From positions 1 to 56,757 of the forward strand of contig NZ_LZJR01000024.1 of assembly GCF_001667925.1 (NCBI RefSeq): a stretch of DNA of 56,757 bases. The letters run 5' to 3'. Origin of the DNA: Mycobacterium sp. E2479 (GTDB lineage: Bacteria; Actinomycetota; Actinomycetes; Mycobacteriales; Mycobacteriaceae). The notes beneath the pieces were generated by a model. The model had not been told where the DNA came from. It worked only from the letters and a program-made list of their open reading frames with translations, and ran no database searches. Positions 45,462 to 56,757 of the stretch are shown here, piece after piece (the stretch's first letter is position 1; each line of letters begins with the position of its first letter). A program made the position numbers and the translations under genes.

Positions 45462-46997
45462 TTGACCGATGACCCCGGTTCCAGTTTCACGACAGTGTGG
45501 AATGCCGTCGTTTCCGAACTCAACGGGGAACCCGCCGCAGACGGCATGCCCGCCAGCCGCACGACCCTTGTCACTCCCCTCACTCCACAGCAACGGGCGT
45601 GGCTGAATCTCGTCCGCCCACTGACCATCGTCGAGGGATTCGCTCTGCTCTCGGTGCCGAGCAGCTTCGTCCAAAACGAAATCGAGAGACATCTCCGGGC
45701 GCCCATCACCGATGCGCTCAGCCGCCGGCTCGGGCAACAGATCCAATTGGGTGTCCGCATCGCTCCCCCGCCCGAGGATGTCGACGATGCGCTCATCGGG
45801 CCGGCCGACGCGTTCCCTGGATCCGACCCGTCCTTTGCCGCCGACAATGCGGTCGTCGACACCGAGGAAGCCTTCGAAAACAGCGAGACGGTCAACGACA
45901 ACCAGCAGGGCTGGCCCAACTACTTCACCGAGCGGCCGCACGCCATCGATCCGGCGGTGGCCGCCGGAACGAGCCTCAACCGCCGCTACACCTTCGACAC
46001 CTTCGTCATCGGCGCCTCCAACCGATTCGCTCACGCCGCCGCCCTGGCGATCGCGGAGGCGCCTGCCCGGGCGTACAACCCGTTGTTCATCTGGGGAGAG
46101 TCCGGTCTCGGCAAGACCCACCTGCTGCACGCCGCCGGGAACTACGCACAGCGGCTCTTCCCGGGGATGCGAGTCAAATACGTCTCCACCGAGGAATTCA
46201 CCAACGACTTCATCAATTCGCTTCGCGACGACCGCAAGGTCGCATTCAAGCGCAGCTATCGCGACGTCGACGTGCTGCTGGTCGATGACATTCAGTTCAT
46301 CGAGGGCAAGGAAGGTATCCAGGAGGAGTTCTTCCACACCTTCAACACCCTGCACAACGCCAACAAACAGATCGTCATCTCATCCGACCGGCCGCCCAAG
46401 CAACTCGCCACCCTCGAAGACCGGCTGAGGACGCGGTTCGAGTGGGGCTTGATCACCGATGTTCAGCCCCCAGAGCTGGAAACCCGAATCGCCATCTTGC
46501 GTAAGAAGGCTCAGATGGAGAGGCTGGCGGTCCCCGACGACGTGCTGGAACTGATCGCCAGCAGCATCGAGCGCAACATTCGAGAACTCGAAGGGGCGCT
46601 GATTCGGGTGACCGCGTTCGCCTCGCTGAACAAAACGCCAATCGACAAGTCACTAGCCGAGATCGTGTTGCGCGATCTGATCGCCGATGCCAGCACCATG
46701 CAGATCAGCGCCGCCACCATCATGGCGGCTACCGCCGAATACTTCGACACCACCGTGGAAGAGCTCCGCGGCCCCGGCAAGACTCGAGCGCTGGCTCAGT
46801 CGCGCCAAATCGCCATGTACCTGTGCCGTGAGCTCACCGATCTCTCACTGCCCAAGATCGGCCAGGCATTCGGCCGGGATCACACGACGGTTATGTATGC
46901 GCAGCGCAAGATCCTGTCCGAGATGGCCGAGCGGCGTGAGGTTTTTGATCATGTCAAGGAACTCACCACTCGCATCCGCCAGCGCTCCAAGCGCTGA
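45462..46997 (+). CDS. dnaA: Chromosomal replication initiator DnaA (511 aa)
   Basis: Domain I (about 1-100) includes [20 protein letters not shown]. Domain II (about 100-165) is a variable acidic linker. The AAA+ domain has [20 protein letters not shown] and the sensor/arginine-finger region [14 protein letters not shown]. Domain IV carries the DNA-binding signature [17 protein letters not shown] 45462 is the start ([13 protein letters not shown]), as in other mycobacteria, with AGGGAG upstream. Length is close to the 507 residues of M. tuberculosis DnaA. Confidence 0.97.
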   Translation: MTDDPGSSFTTVWNAVVSELNGEPAADGMPASRTTLVTPLTPQQRAWLNLVRPLTIVEGFALLSVPSSFVQNEIERHLRAPITDALSRRLGQQIQLGVRIAPPPEDVDDALIGPADAFPGSDPSFAADNAVVDTEEAFENSETVNDNQQGWPNYFTERPHAIDPAVAAGTSLNRRYTFDTFVIGASNRFAHAAALAIAEAPARAYNPLFIWGESGLGKTHLLHAAGNYAQRLFPGMRVKYVSTEEFTNDFINSLRDDRKVAFKRSYRDVDVLLVDDIQFIEGKEGIQEEFFHTFNTLHNANKQIVISSDRPPKQLATLEDRLRTRFEWGLITDVQPPELETRIAILRKKAQMERLAVPDDVLELIASSIERNIRELEGALIRVTAFASLNKTPIDKSLAEIVLRDLIADASTMQISAATIMAATAEYFDTTVEELRGPGKTRALAQSRQIAMYLCRELTDLSLPKIGQAFGRDHTTVMYAQRKILSEMAERREVFDHVKELTTRIRQRSKR

Positions 46998-47565
46998 ATC
47001 CTCCTCTCCCAGAGCTCCGAACCGCCGATTTTCGGGCGCTCGCTGCCCGTGTTGGTAATTTTTTTTCGAGAAACTTCACGCACATCTGTCACACCCGCCC
47101 CACCCTGGACTTGTGCGCAGAGTTGTGCACAACGCAATTACGCGCCGGTGCAGTGACAGAGCTTCGGTGCACAACTGTCATTCGTCCCCACTCACCCAAC
47201 ACATCGCCCACAGGCGTTTGCACCACGATGCACAACCCGATCACGGCGCTAGCTGCGCCGAGATGATCCTGTCCCCAGAATGCACAGGCCTTAATACTGG
47301 TACTGAGATCTCTACATCGGTTCTTCTTTGAAATACAGGCTTGGGGACGCACGGTGCACACCGGTCGTCTGAACCGACGCAGACCGGGGTTGTCGGGCTT
47401 TGCGATTAGCTTTCAAGATGGCGTCGAAGGATCTACGGTTGTTCTTCGACTGCCGTTGCGGTCGTCGCTGGCATTAGCCGCCATCGGCGTTCGTGGCGGA
47501 GCCCCGAGCTAGCGGGCGGTGGCTAGCCAATGGACTCGAAAACGCTGGGTAGGTGGAGGGACGCT
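46998..47565. other. Chromosomal replication origin oriC
   Basis: The 568 non-coding bases between dnaA and dnaN are the oriC location in mycobacteria. DnaA-box-like nonamers on both strands are degenerate: the palindrome GTTGTGCACAAC at 47122-47133, TTGTGCGCA at 47111-47119, inverse boxes GGTGCACAA at 47166-47174 and GATGCACAA at 47227-47235, and CTGTCCCCA at 47269-47277. AT-richer stretches, candidate unwinding sites, are the T-run at 47059-47066 and about 47287-47335. The right end holds the dnaN promoter and a GGAGGG ribosome site. Confidence 0.9.
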
Positions 47566-48765
47566 ATGGACGCGGCGACGACAACGGCTGGGCTCAGCGA
47601 CTTGAAATTTCGTTTGGTGCGGGAATCTTTCGCAGACGCAGTGTCCTGGGTGGCGAAGAACTTGCCGTCCAGACCTGCCGTGCCGGTGCTTTCCGGTGTG
47701 CTCCTGTCAGGAACCGACGAGGGCCTGACGATCTCGGGATTCGATTACGAGGTTTCCGCCGAAGCGCAGGTGGCCGCCGAAATAGCTTCTCCGGGAAGCG
47801 TTTTGGTATCCGGTCGGTTGCTATCGGACATCGTGCGGGCACTGCCCAACAAACCGATCGACTTCTATGCCGACGGTAACCGGGTGGCACTGCACTGCGG
47901 AAACGCCAGGTTCTCGCTGCCGACGATGGCGGTTGAGGATTACCCGACGCTGCCGGCGTTGCCCGAAGAGACCGGTACGTTGCCCGCCGATCTGTTTGCC
48001 GAGGCGATCAGCCAGGTTGCGATTGCGGCCGGCCGTGACGACACGTTGCCGATGCTGACCGGAATCAGGGTTGAGATTTCTGGTGACACCGTGGTTTTGG
48101 CCGCCACCGACAGGTTCCGCTTGGCAGTCCGTGAGCTGACTTGGTCGGCGGCCTCACCCGATATCGAAGCCGCGGTGCTGGTACCGGCCAAGACGCTGGC
48201 GGAGGCCGCCCGCACGGGCACCGACGGCTCCGAGGTCCGGTTGTCCCTGGGTGCGGGATCGGGCGTCGGAACAGACGGACTACTGGGCATCAGCGGTAAC
48301 GGCAAGCGCAGCACCACCCGTCTGCTCGATGCCGAATTCCCGAAGTTCCGTCAGTTGCTGCCGGCCGAGCACACGGCGGTCGCCACCATCGATGTGGCGG
48401 AGTTGACCGAGGCCATCAAGCTGGTGGCACTGGTAGCGGATCGGGGCGCCCAGGTCCGGATGGAATTCAGCGAGGGATCGCTGCGGCTGTCCGCGGGCGC
48501 CGACGACGTGGGCCGGGCTGAGGAAGATCTGGCGGTCGACTTCGCCGGCCAGCCGTTGACGATCGCCTTCAACCCGACCTATTTGACCGACGGGCTGGGA
48601 TCGGTCCACTCGGAGCGAGTGTCGTTTGGTTTCACGACCCCGGGCAAGCCGGCGTTGCTGCGTCCGGCGTTGAATGACGACAGCCACCCAACCGGCACCG
48701 GCCCCTATAGCGCCCTACCGACCGATTACGTCTACTTGTTGATGCCCGTCCGGTTGCCTGGCTAG
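47566..48765 (+). CDS. dnaN: DNA polymerase III beta clamp DnaN (399 aa)
   Basis: It is the ring-shaped processivity clamp; three homologous domains are recognisable ([60 protein letters not shown]) and the end [12 protein letters not shown] is the conserved C-terminus. ATG 47566 (MDAATTTAG) has GGAGGG 6 nt upstream and matches the family start; an ATG at 47530 is rejected. The recF GTG begins right after the TAG. Confidence 0.97.
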   Translation: MDAATTTAGLSDLKFRLVRESFADAVSWVAKNLPSRPAVPVLSGVLLSGTDEGLTISGFDYEVSAEAQVAAEIASPGSVLVSGRLLSDIVRALPNKPIDFYADGNRVALHCGNARFSLPTMAVEDYPTLPALPEETGTLPADLFAEAISQVAIAAGRDDTLPMLTGIRVEISGDTVVLAATDRFRLAVRELTWSAASPDIEAAVLVPAKTLAEAARTGTDGSEVRLSLGAGSGVGTDGLLGISGNGKRSTTRLLDAEFPKFRQLLPAEHTAVATIDVAELTEAIKLVALVADRGAQVRMEFSEGSLRLSAGADDVGRAEEDLAVDFAGQPLTIAFNPTYLTDGLGSVHSERVSFGFTTPGKPALLRPALNDDSHPTGTGPYSALPTDYVYLLMPVRLPG

Positions 48766-49923
48766 GTGTACGTCCGGCATTTAGGACTGCGCGACTTCCG
48801 GTCCTGGGCACACGCCGACCTCGAATTGCAGCCTGGTCGGACGGTATTCATCGGCTCCAACGGGTTTGGTAAGACGAATCTCCTTGAGGCGCTGTGGTAT
48901 TCGAGCACCCTGGGATCCCATCGGGTGGGAACGGACGCGCCGTTGATACGCGCGGGCGCCGACCGAGCGGTGGTGTCGACGATCGTGGTCAACGAGGGCA
49001 GGGAGTGCGCGGTCGATCTGGAAATCGCGGCCGGCCGGGCGAACAAGGCACGACTGAACCGATCACCGGTGCGCAGCACACGGGAGGTCATCGGCGTCCT
49101 GCGAGCGGTGTTGTTCGCTCCCGAAGATCTGTCCCTGGTCCGCGGCGATCCATCCGACCGGCGCCGCTACCTCGACGATTTGGCGACGGTGCGTCGCCCG
49201 GCGGTGGCCGTGGTGCGCTCGGACTACGAGAAAGTTTTGCGGCAACGCACGGCGCTGTTGAAATCCCTGTCCGGCGCCCGCTATCGCGGCGACCAGAGCG
49301 CACTGGACACGCTCGACGTCTGGGACAGTCGTCTCGCTGAGCACGGCGCCGAATTGATGGCCGCTCGTGTCGATTTGGTGAATCAGTTGGCACCGGAGGT
49401 GGAGAAGGCCTATCAGTTGTTGGCCCCCGGATCACGTGCCGCTTCCATCGGCTATCGATCCAGCCTGCGCGCCGAGGCGGCGGCGGATATCGCTGGCGCC
49501 GACCGCGAGTTCCTGGAAGCCGCCTTGCTGGCGGCATTGTCGGCACGCCGCGACGCGGAGCTGGAACGCGGCGTGTGTCTCGTCGGACCACACCGCGACG
49601 ACTTGGAATTGTGGCTCGGAGACCAGCCCGCGAAAGGCTTTGCCAGCCACGGGGAGTCGTGGTCGTTCGCGTTGTCGCTGCGGCTGGCCGCCTACGAATT
49701 ACTGCGAACGCAAGAAAGCGAACCCGTGTTGTTGCTCGACGACGTGTTCGCCGAACTCGACACCGCCCGTCGCCGCGCGCTCGCCACCGTGGCCGAATCG
49801 GCCGAACAAGTGTTGGTCACGGCCGCAGTGCTCGACGACATCCCGACGGATTGGGCGGCCCGTGAGGTTCATGTCGACTTACGCGACGGCGACGCCGGGC
49901 GGGTATCGAAGATGCACTCATGA
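48766..49923 (+). CDS. recF: DNA replication and repair protein RecF (385 aa)
   Basis: It is an SMC-like ABC ATPase acting in gap repair with RecO and RecR. Walker A is [14 protein letters not shown] near residue 30, the signature region is near [20 protein letters not shown], and Walker B is [16 protein letters not shown] 48766 is contiguous with the dnaN stop. The end overlaps dciA by 4 nt (ATGA). Confidence 0.96.
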   Translation: MYVRHLGLRDFRSWAHADLELQPGRTVFIGSNGFGKTNLLEALWYSSTLGSHRVGTDAPLIRAGADRAVVSTIVVNEGRECAVDLEIAAGRANKARLNRSPVRSTREVIGVLRAVLFAPEDLSLVRGDPSDRRRYLDDLATVRRPAVAVVRSDYEKVLRQRTALLKSLSGARYRGDQSALDTLDVWDSRLAEHGAELMAARVDLVNQLAPEVEKAYQLLAPGSRAASIGYRSSLRAEAAADIAGADREFLEAALLAALSARRDAELERGVCLVGPHRDDLELWLGDQPAKGFASHGESWSFALSLRLAAYELLRTQESEPVLLLDDVFAELDTARRRALATVAESAEQVLVTAAVLDDIPTDWAAREVHVDLRDGDAGRVSKMHS

Positions 49924-50477
49924 CCGGTGGCGAAGAGAGTCCGCGGCCGATCGAGCCACCAAATGCCCTGAGCGGGCTCGATTTGGTGCGGCGCACCCTC
50001 GAGGAAGCCCGAGCCGCGGCTCGGGCTCAGGGCAAAGACGCCGGCCGCGGGCGAGCGGCGGGGCTTGCGCCGCGGCGGGTGGCGGGTGCCCGGCGGAACT
50101 GGTCGGGACCAGGACCCGATGCCCGCGACCCGCAACCCCTGGGCAGGCTGGCGCGCGATCTGGCGAAGAAACGGGGTTGGTCGGCGCAAGTCGCCGAGGG
50201 CACTGTGCTGGGCAACTGGGCGACGGTCGTCGGCCAACAGATCGCCGACCACGCGGCGCCGACCGCCCTGAACGAGGGTGTGCTGAGCGTGGCCGCCGAA
50301 TCGACGGCATGGGCAACCCAGCTGCGGATGATCCAGTCACAGTTACTGGCCAAGATCGCCACTGCCGTCGGCAATGGGGTAGTGACGTCGTTGAAGATCA
50401 CCGGACCGGCCGCGCCCTCGTGGCGCAAGGGGCCGCGTCATATCGCTGGCAGGGGTCCGCGCGACACCTACGGTTAG
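49920..50477 (+). CDS. dciA: DciA-family (DUF721) helicase loader/operator (185 aa, Rv0004-like)
   Basis: The C-terminal DUF721 domain ([20 protein letters not shown] through [19 protein letters not shown]) identifies the DciA family, which is needed for replicative helicase DnaB loading or activity in bacteria without DnaC. The N-terminal half is Arg/Ala-rich and probably disordered. ATGA overlap couples it to recF, and the neighbourhood (dnaN, recF, gyrase) fits a replication role. Confidence 0.9.
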   Translation: MTGGEESPRPIEPPNALSGLDLVRRTLEEARAAARAQGKDAGRGRAAGLAPRRVAGARRNWSGPGPDARDPQPLGRLARDLAKKRGWSAQVAEGTVLGNWATVVGQQIADHAAPTALNEGVLSVAAESTAWATQLRMIQSQLLAKIATAVGNGVVTSLKITGPAAPSWRKGPRHIAGRGPRDTYG

Positions 50478-50574
50478 GGAGTTTGACACCGGCCCACGAA
50501 TCCCTAGCCGGGAGTTCGTTCACAGGCCCCTGAAATCCGCCAGGACGAGGCGGACCCCCTCGACGTACGTCGGG

Positions 50575-50639
50575 ACGCGGCCAGAATAAAGAAATCGTGC
50601 GCACGGCGCAGTTAGCTGGGTAGAAACGCGGCCAGAATA
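50575..50639 (+). repeat. 14-bp direct repeat upstream of gyrB
   Basis: ACGCGGCCAGAATA occurs at 50575-50588 and again at 50626-50639, start to start 51 bp (about five helical turns). It lies just upstream of the gyrB -10 and may be a regulatory operator or a small duplication. Confidence 0.7.
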
Positions 50640-50662
50640 TCGGTGCGGATGGCCGATCAGGC

Positions 50663-50668
50663 TAGACT
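50663..50668 (+). promoter_or_regulatory. -10 box TAGACT of gyrB-gyrA
   Basis: TAGACT fits the SigA -10 and lies about 66 nt before the gyrB GTG; no good -35 is seen at 17-18 nt. Gyrase promoters are usually induced by DNA relaxation. Confidence 0.5.
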
Positions 50669-50710
50669 GGCGGGATGCGACTGTTGCGGTGACTAGAACC
50701 GCCCGCATGA

Positions 50711-52768
<2,058 letters not shown>

Positions 52769-52810
52769 GCGATCGGACCCGCCAGGAGTTGACCAACCAA
52801 CGAGGAATAC

Positions 52811-55327
<2,517 letters not shown>

Positions 55328-55342
55328 TCGGAACCGAGCCAC

Positions 55343-55348
55343 TAGACT
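55343..55348 (+). promoter_or_regulatory. Possible -10 box TAGACT for the DUF3566 gene
   Basis: TAGACT lies 16 nt after the gyrA stop and about 70 nt before the next start; the same hexamer is used upstream of gyrB. No convincing -35 is visible. Confidence 0.35.
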
Positions 55349-55416
55349 CAGCCCGACCAGACATAATGCGACTGCCACCGCTTGGGCGGCCAGGGTAGGA
55401 GACCTAAGGAGTCGGG

Positions 55417-56310
55417 GTGACCTCACCGAACGAGCCGGGCGCCCCCAAGCAGGGGGATGGCCCCAATGGGGATGGTTCGGTCGAACGCGCCGGTGCGCGC
55501 CACGGGGTGCCGCCCGCACAGGGTGGCCGCGCCCAAGAGGCTGGGGAGGGACCACCCTGGCAGCGCGGTGGCCCCCGGCCACAGGACCCGGGGCCTCGAC
55601 AGAACGAGCCTTTCCCCGAGAAACGACCATCGGGGCAGGCCGGTGGCGTCGAGGCGCGGTTGAACCGCTTCATCTCGGGCACGGCGGCGCCAGGGGCCGG
55701 CGCCCCGTCCCATGCCAAAGAGCCGGAGCCTGCGACCTCCCGTGGTGAGACTTCGCCGACCGAGGCCTACGCCAGCGAATTACCGGACCTGTCTGGCCCG
55801 GTGCCGCGCGGCCCGCATCGCAAGCCCGCCCCCGAGCGGCCGGCGGAGTCGTCGACCTCATCGGCAGGCGGACGTCCGGCGAGCGCCGAAAGCCGGGAAG
55901 GCCGCGAAAATCGCGACAACCGGGTGCAGGTGTCACGCCGGACGCGCGGTCCGGTGCGTGCCAGCATGCAGATCCGCCGCATTGATCCGTGGAGCACCTT
56001 GAAGGTGTCGCTGCTGCTCTCCGTGGCGCTGTTCTTCGTCTGGATGATCGCCGTCGCGTTTCTGTACCTGGTGCTCGGCGGCATGGGCGTGTGGTCGAAG
56101 TTGAACAGCAACGTCGGTGACCTGCTGAACAACACCAGCGGCAGCAGCGGCGAACTGGTGTCCAGCGGCACGATTTTCGGCGGTGCCGTTCTGATCGGCT
56201 TGGTGAACATCGTGCTGCTGACCGCGGCGGCCACCATCGCCGCGTTCGTCTACAACTTGACGACCGATCTGATCGGCGGCATCGAGGTCACGCTGGCGGA
56301 CCGCGACTAG
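55417..56310 (+). CDS. DUF3566 transmembrane protein (297 aa, Rv0007-like)
   Basis: The first 180 residues are disordered, Gly/Pro/Arg-rich and low complexity. The conserved DUF3566 domain starts at [20 protein letters not shown]. It contains two TM helices (about 194-220, [21 protein letters not shown]; and about 248-278, [20 protein letters not shown]) and the ending [19 protein letters not shown]. It is always found after gyrA in actinobacteria and is thought to act in the envelope or division. GTG start with AAGGAG upstream. Confidence 0.92.
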   Translation: MTSPNEPGAPKQGDGPNGDGSVERAGARHGVPPAQGGRAQEAGEGPPWQRGGPRPQDPGPRQNEPFPEKRPSGQAGGVEARLNRFISGTAAPGAGAPSHAKEPEPATSRGETSPTEAYASELPDLSGPVPRGPHRKPAPERPAESSTSSAGGRPASAESREGRENRDNRVQVSRRTRGPVRASMQIRRIDPWSTLKVSLLLSVALFFVWMIAVAFLYLVLGGMGVWSKLNSNVGDLLNNTSGSSGELVSSGTIFGGAVLIGLVNIVLLTAAATIAAFVYNLTTDLIGGIEVTLADRD

Positions 56311-56327
56311 CGTGGGTGCTGCGATTT

Positions 56328-56357
56328 TTGGGAGTCGGGCGGGGATTGCGGTAATCT
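56328..56357 (+). promoter_or_regulatory. Promoter of the tRNA-Ile gene
   Basis: TTGGGA (56328-56333) and TAATCT (56352-56357) are 18 nt apart and 25 nt before the mature tRNA 5' end, a well-formed SigA promoter. Confidence 0.65.
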
Positions 56358-56381
56358 CGTCGCTCGGCCGTACGCGAGTAC

Positions 56382-56455
56382 GGGCCTATAGCTCAGGCGG
56401 TTAGAGCGCTTCGCTGATAACGAAGAGGTCGGAGGTTCGAGTCCTCCTAGGCCCA
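56382..56455 (+). tRNA. ileT: tRNA-Ile (GAT anticodon)
   Basis: Cloverleaf: acceptor GGGCCTA pairs with TAGGCCC (56448-56454), the anticodon loop CTGATAA has GAT at 56416-56418, and the T loop is GGTTCGAGTCC. The discriminator is A, and CCA follows in the DNA (56456-56458). Seventy-four nt, the usual length. Confidence 0.98.
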
Positions 56456-56460
56456 CCACC

Positions 56461-56613
56461 ATGTGCCCGTCAAGACGTTGCGTAAGACTCGCACTGCCGC
56501 TGGGACTTATCGCCGGATTGGCAGCGGTGGTGTGGTCACGACGTGGAGTCGAGGTCTGGCACGTGGCCGTGGATGACCAAGGTCAGCCACTCAATCACGA
56601 TGAGGGGCCTTAG
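56461..56613 (+). CDS. Small membrane protein between the two tRNA genes (50 aa)
   Basis: An ATG three bases after the tRNA-Ile CCA opens a 50-codon frame. It has a short basic start (MCPSRRCVRL), one hydrophobic helix (LALPLGLIAGLAAVVW), then SRRGVEVWHVAVDDQG and an acidic end. The stop TAG (56611-56613) lies inside the first ten bases of tRNA-Ala. Many actinobacteria have a small one-TM protein of the DLW-39 type at this position, ending with an acidic DLW/T motif; VEVWHVAVDD could be the diverged counterpart. No RBS is visible. Coding potential is suggested by the helix-charge pattern and location only. Confidence 0.45.
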   Translation: MCPSRRCVRLALPLGLIAGLAAVVWSRRGVEVWHVAVDDQGQPLNHDEGP

Positions 56614-56676
56614 CTCAGTTGGTAGAGCACCGCCTTTGCAAGGCGGGTGTCAGGGGTTCGATTCCCCTAGGCTCCA
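56604..56676 (+). tRNA. alaT: tRNA-Ala (TGC anticodon)
   Basis: Acceptor GGGGCCT pairs with AGGCTCC (56669-56675, one G-T pair), anticodon loop TTTGCAA has TGC at 56637-56639, T loop GGTTCGATTCC. Discriminator A; no encoded CCA, so PcnA must add it. Seventy-three nt. Confidence 0.98.
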
Positions 56677-56683
56677 CAAATGT

Positions 56684-56729
56684 GATGAGTCGAGTCATAG
56701 GTGACAGATGAGTCGCGTCATGGGTTACA
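56684..56729 (+). repeat. Two tandem 23-bp repeats after tRNA-Ala
   Basis: The unit beginning GATGAGTCG occurs at 56684-56706 and 56707-56729; the copies differ at three positions only. Each ends in ACA. They sit between the tRNA and a terminator at the window edge and could be the end of a mobile element or a regulatory repeat. Confidence 0.7.
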
Positions 56730-56733
56730 GATT

Positions 56734-56757
56734 CCCCGGCCATCGGCCGGGGTTTTT
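56734..56757 (+). terminator. Intrinsic terminator at the right edge
   Basis: An 8-bp perfect stem, CCCCGGCC/GGCCGGGG, with loop ATC is followed by at least five T. Such T-tailed hairpins are rare in mycobacteria, so this is a notable strong terminator, perhaps ending the tRNA transcript. Confidence 0.85.

Noticed and set aside
56684..56730. Insertion sequence end
   Set aside because: The repeats are suggestive, but no transposase or paired inverted repeat is inside the window.

Overview
The window is the origin-proximal part of a Mycobacterium chromosome, most likely a slow-growing non-tuberculous species. The evidence is the collinear block murJ-sigM-trxB-trxA-cwlM-parB-parA-rsmG-jag-yidC-yidD-rnpA-rpmH-[dnaA-oriC-dnaN]-recF-dciA-gyrB-gyrA-DUF3566-tRNA-Ile-tRNA-Ala, the high GC content with GTG/TTG starts, and ESX-2-type secretion genes beside it. 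Names such as Rv3894c refer to the M. tuberculosis H37Rv gene I judge orthologous from remembered protein sequence and gene order; no search was run.

Layout. (1) 0-9.6 kb, accessory: the 5' tip of a probable DUF222/HNH protein, a cyclase-ATPase-LuxR regulator, a small one-TM protein, and a NarL-type response regulator/histidine kinase pair divergent from a small ORF plus an MmpL transporter. (2) 9.6-23.4 kb, minus strand: a type VII secretion (T7SS) island with eccC2, eccB2, a lytic transglycosylase-like gene, two Gly/Pro-rich ESX-2-associated proteins, an Rv3901c-like membrane protein, a decayed copy of it, a DUF2563 protein, a predicted T7SS-secreted alpha/beta hydrolase and a Ca-binding-repeat protein. 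The rest of ESX-2 (eccD, eccE, mycP, esx, PE/PPE) is not next to eccC2, and the cpnT-esxE-esxF genes expected beside the Rv3906c-like gene are absent. (3) 23.4-27.2 kb: pcnA, then a plus-strand cassette with a second T7SS-signal protein and two tiny three-TM proteins. Its N-terminal domain is a paralogue of that in the hydrolase on the other side of pcnA. (4) 27.3-39.2 kb: mutT4-DUF6049-murJ (coupled by 4-nt overlaps), sigM and its anti-sigma factor, a SigH-type promoter driving trxB-trxA, cwlM and a GNAT-like gene. (5) 39.4-44.9 kb, minus strand: parB, parA, rsmG, jag, yidC, yidD, rnpA, rpmH, with two perfect parS sites. (6) 44.9-56.8 kb: the dnaA promoter with an inverted pair of DnaA boxes, dnaA, oriC, dnaN, recF, dciA, gyrB, gyrA, a DUF3566 membrane protein, two tRNA genes with a small membrane-protein ORF between them, and a strong intrinsic terminator at the right edge.

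How it works together. The core encodes replication initiation (dnaA, oriC, dciA, dnaN, recF, gyrase), segregation (parABS), ribosome, tRNA and membrane-insertion functions, and cell-wall control (murJ and cwlM, both linked to PknB signalling in known mycobacteria). The accessory part looks like a reshuffled T7SS effector hotspot around pcnA. The paired T7SS-signal proteins with their small membrane partners are the best candidate for an undescribed system. Several genes show a TANNNT box 6-7 nt before the start codon, the hallmark of leaderless mycobacterial transcripts.
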